Assembly: GCF_003034915.1 (NCBI RefSeq)
Contig: NZ_PZJX01000029.1
Coordinates: 124,001 to 188,000, forward strand
DNA from: Mesorhizobium helmanticense
GTDB lineage: Bacteria > Pseudomonadota > Alphaproteobacteria > Rhizobiales > Rhizobiaceae
Direction of reading: 5' to 3'
Length of the DNA: 64,000 nt
Shown in pieces: positions 52,176-59,729 of the stretch. The translations under genes were made by a program, and so were the position numbers. Every line of letters starts with the position of its first letter. Within the stretch, counting starts at the first letter, position 1. Under the pieces are notes generated by a model. It was not told the DNA's origin, ran no database searches, and saw nothing but the letters and a program-made list of their open reading frames with translations.

Positions 52176-52353
52176 ACGTGGTAGGAGCCGGAACGAACCG
52201 GCTCGCGGCGTGTAGCAAATCGTTTCCGGTGAAACAAGGGCGCGTCGCGCATAATCGCCCGGGAATTGGCATAACCCGCCAAAGGTTGAAATGCGCCCGG
52301 AACTGGACGTTTTGCTCGATTGCCGCCATATGAGGAACAACAAGAGATGCGCC

Positions 52354-53097
52354 ATGACTGAACGCAGCCAGATCGCCACGTCATTCCTGCCTTTGCCCGG
52401 CTCGGCGCCGGTCGAATGGCGGATCGAACCCGGCCTCACCGCCTATCCCGACGCACTCGCCTTCATGGAGGCTCGCGCCGAAGCGATTAGAAGTGGTGCG
52501 GCCGGCGAGATGGTCTGGCTGGTCGAGCATCCGCCGCTCTACACGGCCGGCACCAGCGCCCATGTCGAGGATCTGATCGAGCCGGATCGTTTCCCGGTCT
52601 TCGCGGCCGGGCGTGGCGGCGAATACACCTATCACGGGCCGGGCCAGCGCGTCGCCTATGTCATGCTCGACCTCAAGCGCCGGCGCGAGGATGTCCGCGC
52701 CTTCGTCGCGGCGCTCGAACAATGGATCATCGGCACGCTCGCTGCCTTCAATGTGCGTGGCGAACGCCGCGAGGACCGCGTCGGCGTCTGGGTGGTGCGG
52801 CCGGATCGCCCCGCTTTGTCAGACGGATCGCCCGCCGAGGACAAGATCGCCGCCATCGGCATCAGGTTGCGCCGCTGGGTGAGCTTTCACGGCATCGCCA
52901 TCAATGTCGAGCCGGATCTCGGCCATTTCAGCGGCATCGTTCCCTGCGGCGTTGCGGATCACGGCGTGACCAGCCTTGTCGATCTCGGCCTTCCCGTAAC
53001 AATGGCCGATCTCGACCTGGCGCTGAAATCGGCCTTCGAAGATGTCTTCGGCCCGGCAGCGCCTTTGCCGGTCGAGGCGGCCCGCAAGGCCGGCTGA
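52354..53097 (+). CDS. lipB: Octanoyltransferase
   Basis: 247 residues. GRGGEYTYHGPGQRVAYVMLDL (about 87-108), the catalytic lysine K164 in DKIAAIGIRLRRWVSFHG and the catalytic cysteine C198 in VPCGVADHGVTSL match LipB. It moves octanoyl groups from acyl carrier protein to lipoyl domains, the first step of lipoate synthesis; lipoyl GcvH and ketoacid dehydrogenases are the targets. MTERSQ at 52354 is chosen; M at 52330 is a possible longer form. Confidence 0.95.
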   Translation: MTERSQIATSFLPLPGSAPVEWRIEPGLTAYPDALAFMEARAEAIRSGAAGEMVWLVEHPPLYTAGTSAHVEDLIEPDRFPVFAAGRGGEYTYHGPGQRVAYVMLDLKRRREDVRAFVAALEQWIIGTLAAFNVRGERREDRVGVWVVRPDRPALSDGSPAEDKIAAIGIRLRRWVSFHGIAINVEPDLGHFSGIVPCGVADHGVTSLVDLGLPVTMADLDLALKSAFEDVFGPAAPLPVEAARKAG

Positions 53098-53128
53098 ATA
53101 TACTTGCTGGATTGGTTCTTTCTGAGAT

Positions 53129-54394
53129 TCACGTCAGGCCCCAACCGAGGAGCCGGTCGGATGCCCAGAGGACCCCATAGCCATGGATGGCAAATACCGC
53201 CAGCAGCGCGCCGGCCATGGCAAAGCGATCGAATGTTCGAATCGGCTTCAGCTCATGGCGCGGCTTCACCGCGCTGCCCATCGTCAGCAGGCTGAGGATG
53301 GCGAAGACCGCCCCCGCCACGAACAGGAAGCCATGTGAAAAGCCGGCCCGCCAGCCGAGCGCCAGGAAGGCGGAAAGCAGGACAAATGAAGCCAGCGCCA
53401 GAGCGATCGGACCGGGGCAGATCTGACGCAGCACCTGGCCGCCATCGAACTTCCACACCGGCACCAGATTGGCGATATTGAATAGTGCGGCGCAGCCGGC
53501 GAGCGTCGCCAGCAACGCTGCGGCGAGCCGGTGTCCCTCCCCGCTGGCAAACGCGCTGGCAGCGATCAGCAGCGGCACCAGGAAAGCCGAGAAGCCGGCG
53601 CCCATCAGCGCCACGAAAGCCACCTCGAAACGGCTGTCATACGGCCGCCCGCCTATGGCAATGCCGCCAAGCAGCGGGATGAAGATCATCCGCACCTTGC
53701 GATGGCCCATCAGCCGGAACGCCGCCATGTGCCCGAGTTCGTGCAGGGCCACCACCGATGTCAGGATCGCGGCCAGCGCCAGGCCGCCAAGGTTCAACCC
53801 GAAGAACGGCCACAGGATGAATGCCGAGAGCACGGCGAAACCGATCTGGCTGAGGGGATGCTCGAACCAGCCGCCTTTGCGATAGCGTCCGGTCCTGGCC
53901 CATGCATCCAGCTTGCCGAGCTCACGGCGCATGGCGAAATAGCGAAAGATAGGAAAGGCGATGCCGCGATAGCGATCGGTCTGGCTGAGGATCACCCGCG
54001 TGAACTTGCCTTCGGGCATGAGCTCCGTGGTGGTGCGATAGTCCGCCCAGAAGGAGGCGTCGAGCGACGTGTCGTCGACGACACGCATGGAAAAGCGGCT
54101 CTCTTCAAAAACATCCTCAAGCAGAACCTTGCGCTCGATCGGCTGGCCGTCGCGTCCTTCCCAAGACAGAACGATCCGGGCCGCGCCCTGATCGTCCAGC
54201 GCCTCGGCGGAAAGGATTTCGCCCGACCAGCCGGCATCGCTTCCAAGCGGCCAAAGCGCCTGCCATAGCCGCCGCCGGTCCGCCGCCACCAGCCGGCTGA
54301 ACCTGACTGTGCGCAAACCAAGCGGCGCGGTCAGCAGCAGAAAGATTAATCCGAGATTGCAGGCCACGAGAATGGCTGTGACGATGGGCGACAC
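53129..54394 (-). CDS. SRPBCC domain-M50 metallopeptidase fusion, membrane protein
   Basis: 421 residues. After an N-terminal helix, residues about 30-165 have the shape of a SRPBCC/polyketide-cyclase-like domain (VAADRRRLWQALWPLG...FTRVILSQTDRYRG). From about 180 on there are six or more helices with the M50 site-2-protease motifs HELGH (218-222) and NLVPVWKFDGGQ (about 315-326; zinc-binding Asp). The start is close to a stand-alone position with no operon. The protease probably cleaves membrane substrates; the soluble domain may bind a lipid or a partner. Confidence 0.8.
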   Translation of the reverse strand: MSPIVTAILVACNLGLIFLLLTAPLGLRTVRFSRLVAADRRRLWQALWPLGSDAGWSGEILSAEALDDQGAARIVLSWEGRDGQPIERKVLLEDVFEESRFSMRVVDDTSLDASFWADYRTTTELMPEGKFTRVILSQTDRYRGIAFPIFRYFAMRRELGKLDAWARTGRYRKGGWFEHPLSQIGFAVLSAFILWPFFGLNLGGLALAAILTSVVALHELGHMAAFRLMGHRKVRMIFIPLLGGIAIGGRPYDSRFEVAFVALMGAGFSAFLVPLLIAASAFASGEGHRLAAALLATLAGCAALFNIANLVPVWKFDGGQVLRQICPGPIALALASFVLLSAFLALGWRAGFSHGFLFVAGAVFAILSLLTMGSAVKPRHELKPIRTFDRFAMAGALLAVFAIHGYGVLWASDRLLGWGLT

Positions 54395-54504
54395 GTGACG
54401 CTACTCCCCTGTCTTCAGGGAACCCTATCGTCCGGGCGGCAAGAAAGGCTTAACGTCGCGACGGCTCACGGCCGCCGAAAGAGGGAGCGCGGAGTGCCGC
54501 CTTC

Positions 54505-54591
54505 TCACATGGCTCCGATCCAGATCGCCATGGAAATGAGAAACGTGCTCATGCACACCAGCGAAACGACATCCTGAACAAGATCGGCCAT
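54505..54591 (-). CDS. 28-residue membrane microprotein, candidate SOS-induced division inhibitor (SidA-like)
   Basis: An ATG at 54591 with AGGAGAGAG at ideal distance opens a 28-codon frame ending in TGA at 54505. The product begins MADLVQDVV, continues with a hydrophobic helix, ends AIWIGAM and carries one Cys. Its promoter has a perfect TTGACA and three LexA half-sites (see next feature). Caulobacter SidA, a 29-residue inner-membrane protein that blocks division through FtsW/FtsN, is controlled the same way. Identity of sequence is not claimed; size, topology and control are what match. No similar gene is visible on either side. Confidence 0.6.
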   Translation of the reverse strand: MADLVQDVVSLVCMSTFLISMAIWIGAM

Positions 54592-54613
54592 AACTCTCTC
54601 CTGTTGTTGATAT

Positions 54614-54648
54614 GTTCATATTTTGTTCTATTTTTGTTCGAATGTCAA
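54614..54648 (-). promoter_or_regulatory. SOS promoter: sigma-70 elements overlapped by tandem LexA boxes
   Basis: GTTC occurs at 54614, 54625 and 54636 with exactly 7 nt between copies, giving two overlapping alphaproteobacterial LexA boxes (GTTC-N7-GTTC). On the minus strand, -35 TTGACA (54643-54648) and -10 CAAAAT (54620-54625) are 17 nt apart, so LexA would cover the spacer and -10. The start codon of the 28-residue gene lies about 25 nt further on. Confidence 0.78.
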
Positions 54649-54891
54649 CGACCAGGTCGGGACACACCGCGAAATTCCGGCCGATCAATTCAGCAGGGTT
54701 AAGGAAAGGTTGATGCGGCGAATGCCGGTTATCAAGCGCCGGCCAGGGCACGTCGAGACTCAGGTCAGGCCGAGTCGAGAATGGTGGATTCCGAGAACCG
54801 GAGCGGAGCGTACTTTTGGGTACGTGAGCACCGGAAGCGCAGGAAGCCGCCTTTCGCAGGCCGGCCTCACACTGAGTATCGCCGTGCCCTA
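54649..54891. other. Gene-free stretch between lolD and the SOS promoter
   Basis: No supportable coding frame. A hairpin core cgtac-ttttgg-gtacg (54809-54824) sits inside a longer imperfect palindrome (gagcggagcgtac...gtacgtgagcaccgg). Its position 70 nt after the lolD stop suggests a transcript-end structure, but it lacks a T-run. Confidence 0.45.
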
Positions 54892-55578
54892 CTAAAGTGG
54901 GACCACCTTGCCGTCGGCCAGCGTCACACGGCGGTCCATGCGCGAGGCCAACTCGTGATTGTGAGTGGCGATCAGCGCCGCCAGGCCCGATTGCTTGACC
55001 AGCGCCTGCAGCGCTTCGAACACGTAGGAAGCGGTGACCGGGTCGAGATTGCCGGTCGGCTCGTCGGCAAGCAGCACCAGTGGCGCGTTGGCGACGGCGC
55101 GCGCAATGGCGACGCGCTGCTGCTCGCCGCCGGAGAGTTCCGACGGGCGATGCTGCGCCCGCTTGCCGATCTGCATGTAGTCGAGCAGTTGCGCCGCCCG
55201 CTCGGCCGCCTCCTTGGGCGCCAGCCCTTTGATGAGTTGCGGCATCATGATGTTTTCCAGCGCCGAGAATTCCGGCAGCAGATGATGGAACTGATAGACG
55301 AAGCCGACATCGTTGCGGCGGATCGCCGTGCGCTCGTCATCGGAAAGCCGCCCGCAGGCGCGCCCGGCCAGGATCACGTCGCCGGCGTCCGGCCGTTCCA
55401 GCAAGCCGGCGGTGTGCAGCAGGGTCGATTTGCCGGTGCCAGAAGGCGCCACCAGCGCCACGATCTCGCCGCGCCTAAGCGAAAAATCGGCGCCATTGAG
55501 AATTGTCAGCTTGCGCGGCCCCTGGACATAGTGCCGCTCGACGCCCTTCAGCTCGATAATGGTGGCCTCGGCCATCAT
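54892..55578 (-). CDS. lolD: Lipoprotein-releasing ABC transporter ATPase
   Basis: 228 residues. Walker A APSGTGKST, signature LSGGEQQRVAIARA, Walker B VLLADEPTGNLD and the H-loop ATHNHE are complete. LolD drives release of outer-membrane lipoproteins from the inner membrane with LolC/E. The start ATG 55578 overlaps the lolC stop (ATGA). Confidence 0.93.
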   Translation of the reverse strand: MMAEATIIELKGVERHYVQGPRKLTILNGADFSLRRGEIVALVAPSGTGKSTLLHTAGLLERPDAGDVILAGRACGRLSDDERTAIRRNDVGFVYQFHHLLPEFSALENIMMPQLIKGLAPKEAAERAAQLLDYMQIGKRAQHRPSELSGGEQQRVAIARAVANAPLVLLADEPTGNLDPVTASYVFEALQALVKQSGLAALIATHNHELASRMDRRVTLADGKVVPL

Positions 55579-56861
55579 TCGTACCTCAGCGCTTCGACCG
55601 GATCGAGCCTGGCCGCGCGCCATGCCGGAAACAGCGTCGCCAGGAACGACAGCGCCAGCGCCATCAGCACCACCGAGATCGTCTCGCTGGCGTCCATGCG
55701 GGCCGGCAACTGGCTGAGGAAATAGAGCTCGGGGTTGAACAGCCGCTCATTGGCCAGCCAGGAGAAGAACTGGCGGATGCGCTCGACGTTGAGGCAGATG
55801 ACGACGCCCAGCAGCACGCCGGCGATGGTGCCGACCACGCCGATCGCCGCACCCGTCATCAGGAAGATGCGCAGGATGGCGCCACGCGTGGCGCCCATGG
55901 TGCGCAGGATGGCGATGTCGTGGCCCTTGTCCTTCACCAGCATGATCAGGCCCGAAATGATGTTGAGCGCCGCCACCAGCACGATCAGGGTCAGGATCAT
56001 GAACATGACGTTGCGTTCCACCTGCAGCGCGTCGAAGAAAGTCTTGTTGCGCTCCCGCCAGTCGACGAGGTTGACCGGGCGCTGGGCGGCCTCCTCGACC
56101 TTCGGTTTCAGCGCATCGACATTGTCGGGATTGTCGACATAGACCTCGATCGTCTGGGCGCGGCCGTCCAGGTTGAAATAGAGCTGCGCTTCCGAAAACG
56201 GCATATAGACGATGGAGCTGTCATACTCCGACATGCCGACTTCGAAGATCGCGGTGATCGGATAGCCCTTCATCCGCGGCGTCGTGCCGAGCGGCGTGAC
56301 GTCGCCGTCGGGCGAGATCAGCGTGATCGTGTCGCCGAGCGCAAGGCCGAGATTCTCGGCCATGCGGCTGCCGATGGCGACGCCCTCGCTGGTGTCGAAG
56401 CCCGCGATCGAGCCCTGCTTGATGTTGTTGGCGACGATCGAGATCTTGCCCAGATCCTCGCCGCGTATGCCGCGCACCAGCGCCCCGGTGCCGCCGCCGA
56501 TATTGCCTTGCGCCAGCACCTGTCCGTCGATCAGCGGAATGGCGTATTTGACGCCGGACACGCCGTTGATGCGGCTGGCGACCTGCGCATAATCCTCCAG
56601 CGGCATGTCGAGCGGCTGCACGATCAGATGTCCGTTGACGCCGAGAATGCGGGTCAAGAGTTCGGCGCGGAACCCGTTCATCACCGCCATGACGACGATC
56701 AGCGTGGCGACGCCCAGCATGATGCCGAGAAAGGAGATCGAGGCGATGACCGAGATCACCGTCTCCTTGCGGCGCGAGCGCAGATAGCGCCACGCCACCA
56801 TGCGCTCGAAGACGGAAAACGGCCCGGCGGCCAGGGGTTTTGCTGCTGCCGCCTCGCTCAT
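55575..56861 (-). CDS. lolC: Lipoprotein-releasing ABC transporter permease (LolC/E family)
   Basis: 428 residues. One N-terminal helix (VISVIASISFLGIMLGVATLIVVM, about 31-54), a large periplasmic domain (about 60-270) and three C-terminal helices ending RAARLDPVEALRYE, the MacB/LolC pattern. One permease gene only is present, so it probably forms a homodimer (LolF-like) with two LolD subunits. Overlaps the proS stop by 4 nt. Confidence 0.93.
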   Translation of the reverse strand: MSEAAAAKPLAAGPFSVFERMVAWRYLRSRRKETVISVIASISFLGIMLGVATLIVVMAVMNGFRAELLTRILGVNGHLIVQPLDMPLEDYAQVASRINGVSGVKYAIPLIDGQVLAQGNIGGGTGALVRGIRGEDLGKISIVANNIKQGSIAGFDTSEGVAIGSRMAENLGLALGDTITLISPDGDVTPLGTTPRMKGYPITAIFEVGMSEYDSSIVYMPFSEAQLYFNLDGRAQTIEVYVDNPDNVDALKPKVEEAAQRPVNLVDWRERNKTFFDALQVERNVMFMILTLIVLVAALNIISGLIMLVKDKGHDIAILRTMGATRGAILRIFLMTGAAIGVVGTIAGVLLGVVICLNVERIRQFFSWLANERLFNPELYFLSQLPARMDASETISVVLMALALSFLATLFPAWRAARLDPVEALRYE

Positions 56862-58186
56862 GCGGCGATACCGAAACGCTTTTTCACATCCGCGATCGGC
56901 AGCGTCTCGCGCTCGCCAGTCTTGCGGTTCTTGACCTCGACGTCGCCGGCGGCAACGCCGCGCGGCCCGACTATCACCTGCCACGGCAGGCCGATCAGGT
57001 CGGCGGTGGCGAACTTTCCGCCCGGCCGCTGGTCGGTGTCGTCGTAGAGCACGTCCTTGCCGGCGGCGGTCAGCGCCGCATAAAGCTCGCCGCTGACGCG
57101 GTCGCATTCGGCGTCGCCAACCTTCATGTTGATCAGGCCGACATCGAACGGCGCCACCGCTTCCGGCCAGATGATGCCGTTGTCGTCATGGCTGGCTTCG
57201 ATGATGGCCGCGACCAGCCGCGAGGGCCCGATGCCGTAGGAGCCCCCGGAGACGAAATGGTCCTTGCCGTCGGGTCCGGTCACCTTGGCGCCCATCGGCT
57301 TGGAATATTTGTCGCCGAAATGGAAGATATGCCCGACCTCGATGCCGCGTGCCGAGACGCGGTCGCTTGTCGAGACCTTCTCCCAGGCCGCCTCGTCATG
57401 CATTTCGTCGGTGGCGGCGTAGGGCGTCGTCCATGTCTTGACGATACCGCCGATCTCTCCATCGTTGGAGAAATCGGTGTTTTCGTCAGGCACAGCGAGC
57501 GAAAGATAGTCGCGATGGCAGAAAACCTGGCTCTCGCCGGTGTCGGCCAGGATGATGAATTCGTGGCTGAGGTCGCCGCCGATCGGCCCGGTGTCGGCGC
57601 GCATCGGAATGGCCTGCAGGCCCATGCGTGTGAAGGTCCTGAGATAGGACACGAACATTCTGTTATAGGCGGCCTTGGCGCCCTCATAGTCGAGATCGAA
57701 GGAGTAGGCGTCCTTCATCAGGAACTCGCGCGAGCGCATGACGCCGAATCGCGGCCGCACCTCGTCGCGGAATTTCCACTGGATGTGATAGAGGTTGATC
57801 GGCAGATCCTTGTAGGACCTGACATGGGAGCGGAAGATCTCGGTGACCATTTCCTCATTGGTCGGACCGTAGAGCATGTCGCGGTCCTGCCGGTCCTTGA
57901 TGCGCAGCATCTCCTTGCCATAGTCCTCGTAGCGGCCGCTTTCGCGCCACAGCTCGGCCGATTGGATGGTCGGCATCAGGATTTCGAGTGCGCCGGCGCG
58001 GTCCTGCTCCTCGCGAATGATCCGGCAAACCTTGTCCAGCACGCGCTTGCCGAGCGGCAGCCAGGAAAAGCTGCCCTGCCCCTGCTGGTGGATCATGCCG
58101 GCGCGCAGCATCAGCCGATGTGAGACGATCTCGGCCTCGCGCGGATTTTCTTTGAGAATGGGCAGGAAATAGCGCGACAAACGCAT
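56858..58186 (-). CDS. proS: Prolyl-tRNA synthetase, short alphaproteobacterial form
   Basis: 442 residues from M at 58186, which matches the usual start MRLSRYFLPILKENP. Class II core: LRAGMIHQQGQGSFSWLPLG (motif 1), TNEEMVTEIFRSHVRSYKDLPINLYHIQWKFRDEVRPRFG (motif 2) and SGGSYGIGPSRLVAAIIE (motif 3), then an anticodon-binding domain. The cis-editing insertion domain is absent, as is normal for this form. An in-frame ATG 10 codons upstream is less likely. Confidence 0.95.
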   Translation of the reverse strand: MRLSRYFLPILKENPREAEIVSHRLMLRAGMIHQQGQGSFSWLPLGKRVLDKVCRIIREEQDRAGALEILMPTIQSAELWRESGRYEDYGKEMLRIKDRQDRDMLYGPTNEEMVTEIFRSHVRSYKDLPINLYHIQWKFRDEVRPRFGVMRSREFLMKDAYSFDLDYEGAKAAYNRMFVSYLRTFTRMGLQAIPMRADTGPIGGDLSHEFIILADTGESQVFCHRDYLSLAVPDENTDFSNDGEIGGIVKTWTTPYAATDEMHDEAAWEKVSTSDRVSARGIEVGHIFHFGDKYSKPMGAKVTGPDGKDHFVSGGSYGIGPSRLVAAIIEASHDDNGIIWPEAVAPFDVGLINMKVGDAECDRVSGELYAALTAAGKDVLYDDTDQRPGGKFATADLIGLPWQVIVGPRGVAAGDVEVKNRKTGERETLPIADVKKRFGIAA

Positions 58187-58454
58187 GGACTGATCCGTGA
58201 GAGAGGATTGCCGCATCGGAATCGGCGCGGCGGTGGCTTGCTTGCCCCGGCTTCATAGCTATTTCATGACGGAATGGAAACCCGGCCCATGGCGTCGAAA
58301 TGGCGCTGCGACGGGTGCGGCAATGCCACTCAAAGCCTTGCTGGTCGTTTCGCAAGCAACGCCTGCCACACTATTGTGCAGTGCAGCACGAGATTGCCTG
58401 TTTCGAGGCAAAATTCTGCGTGACAATTTCACCTGCCTTAGGCTAGTGTGCCCT

Positions 58455-58603
58455 GATAACCGAGAGGGCGGAGAATAATCTGCTCTCCTACGCGGTCAAA
58501 GTCTTGGGAGGATGCGATCTAGGCGCGGTTACTCGCTGCCGCCGGATACCGGAAACAGATCGGACGCGTTTAAATTGCAAGGCCTCGGCCTTGCATTTTT
58601 TTT
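58455..58603 (+). ncRNA. Candidate small RNA with strong terminator
   Basis: The + strand has a promoter-like GTGACA-17 nt-CTAGTG (58420-58448) and, about 130 nt later, a near-perfect intrinsic terminator. No coding frame lies between them, and the next + gene is far away, so a stand-alone RNA of about 150 nt is the simplest reading. An internal hairpin ggaga...tctcc (about 58470-58489) is visible. I cannot assign a known family; 6S-like pairing of the ends was not found. Confidence 0.55.
58576..58603 (+). terminator. Intrinsic terminator of the candidate sRNA
   Basis: Stem tgcaaggcc/ggccttgca (58576-58584, 58587-58595) followed by eight T (58596-58603). It points to transcription on the + strand, opposite to all flanking genes. 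Confidence 0.88.
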
Positions 58604-58954
58604 GTGCAATCATCTGCTTAGCACAGCGTATTGCCAAACTGCTTTATCCCACGCATGGCGCTCAAAGCGCGTCCCATGGGCTTGACCCGAGGCACCCGGC
58701 TAACGCGCATAAAACAAGAAATTTACGCGCGTAAGATGAATCCTTGAGGCGCGACGCACCCTCGCAGCAGCATTACAAATCCGGAGCCGGCTTTGTTTTT
58801 TGGCATCTAAAGCGCGTCGCGTTGAAACGGATTCAGTCGACGCGCTTTAGCTGTTTCTTTGTGCATGTCGTTGCCCCAAAACGGCTGCGCACTTTTGGGC
58901 GACATGTATTAGCGCGCTTGCGTTCAGGACGACGGAAAGAGCCTTGCCGCTACG
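58604..58954. other. Gene-free stretch downstream of the sRNA
   Basis: No supportable coding frame. It holds the dispersed repeat at 58807-58906 and short dyads such as acgcgcataa...ttacgcgcgt (about 58704-58734). The proS-side part (58187-58454) is likewise non-coding apart from the promoter elements of the sRNA and of proS. Confidence 0.5.
58807..58906. repeat. Dispersed Rhizobiales intergenic repeat (two palindromes)
   Basis: ctaaagcgcgtcg/cgacgcgctttag (58807-58850) and catgtcg...ccccaaaa/cttttgggcgacatg (58864-58906) stand in tandem. I recognise this as a type of palindromic repeat very frequent between genes in Mesorhizobium, Rhizobium and Brucella. It carries no coding frame. Confidence 0.7.
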
Positions 58955-59239
58955 CTAGTGCTTAGGCGTCTGGTTGAAATCCGGCACGATGTGCGGGATG
59001 TCGTCGATGCCGAGTCCCAGCCCTCTGGTGATGCCGTAGAAGATGCCGATGAGGACCAGAGTGGCGATAGTCGTGCGCAGCGCGGCGCGCAGCATATGCG
59101 GTCCGCGCGGCGCACTCGGAACCGTGCCCAGCGTCACGTCCTCGTCTTCATCCTGCGTCCGCATACTGAACGGCAGGACGGCGAACAGCACCACCCACCA
59201 AGTGGCGAAGAACAGCGCGATGAACGAAACCCAGTTCAT
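58955..59239 (-). CDS. DUF1467 family small membrane protein
   Basis: 94 residues, two helices (about 4-22 and 57-77) with an acidic loop (QDEDEDVTLGTVPSAPRGPHM). The N-terminus WVSFIALFFATWWVVLFAVLPFSMRTQ is the DUF1467 signature. Function unknown; the gene commonly follows mce and rnj in alphaproteobacteria. Start overlaps the mce stop by 4 nt. Confidence 0.9.
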   Translation of the reverse strand: MNWVSFIALFFATWWVVLFAVLPFSMRTQDEDEDVTLGTVPSAPRGPHMLRAALRTTIATLVLIGIFYGITRGLGLGIDDIPHIVPDFNQTPKH

Positions 59240-59640
59240 GCTTGCTCCAGTTCGACCAGCGTGCCGAAGAAATCCTTGGGATGCAGAAACAGCACCGGCT
59301 TGCCATGCGCACCGGTTCTCGGGTTGCCGTCTCCCAAAACACGCGCGCCGGCTGCCTTGAGCTGGTCCCGCGCGGCCAGGATATCGTCGACCTCGTAGCA
59401 GACATGATGCATGCCGCCGGAGGGATTCTTCTCAAGGAAAGCCGCGATCGGTGACCCCGCGCCGAGCGGCTCGAGCAGTTCGATCTTGGTGTTGCCGACA
59501 TCGACGAACACCACGGTCACGCCGTGCTCGGGCAGCGCCTGCGGCGCGGTCACCCGGGCGCCGAGCGTATCGCGATAGGCCGCCGTCGCCGTGGCCAAAT
59601 CCGGCACGGCAAGCGCGACATGGTTCAGGCGACCGAGCAT
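59236..59640 (-). CDS. mce: Methylmalonyl-CoA epimerase
   Basis: 134-residue glyoxalase-fold protein. LNHVALAVPDL (about 5-15) gives the first metal histidine, MHHVCYEVDDI (76-86) the next, and VLFLHPKDFFGTLVELEQ the last glutamate. It interconverts (R)- and (S)-methylmalonyl-CoA in propionate and branched-chain breakdown. It lies 89 nt after rnj with a long hairpin between. Confidence 0.93.
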   Translation of the reverse strand: MLGRLNHVALAVPDLATATAAYRDTLGARVTAPQALPEHGVTVVFVDVGNTKIELLEPLGAGSPIAAFLEKNPSGGMHHVCYEVDDILAARDQLKAAGARVLGDGNPRTGAHGKPVLFLHPKDFFGTLVELEQA

Positions 59641-59653
59641 TGACTGCGTCCTT

Positions 59654-59715
59654 AGGGCAGTAAGGCAATAGCAGTAGGGAAAAACGACTTTCTCCCCCCA
59701 CTGCCATACTGCCCT
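59654..59715. repeat. Long imperfect hairpin between rnj and mce
   Basis: agggcagtaaggcaatagcagtaggg pairs in two blocks with ccccccactgccatactgccct. It has no T-run, so it is not a classical terminator; it may be a repeat or a processing/stability element in an rnj-mce transcript. Confidence 0.4.
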
Positions 59716-59729
59716 ACTCCCCTATTCCC

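Noticed and set aside
51680..52333. A 217-codon + frame covering the kinase remnant and tRNA-Leu
   Set aside because: It runs through a tRNA on the opposite strand and through palindromic repeats; it is not a gene.
54425..54751. A 108-codon minus-strand frame across the SOS promoter
   Set aside because: It would place coding sequence over the -35, -10 and LexA boxes, has no ribosome site and shows no recognisable pattern; the 28-codon frame has a strong one.
58187..58954. 6S RNA or tmRNA in the gene-free stretch
   Set aside because: The ends of the candidate transcript do not pair in the 6S pattern, and there is no tRNA-like end or ANDxA-type tag frame for tmRNA.
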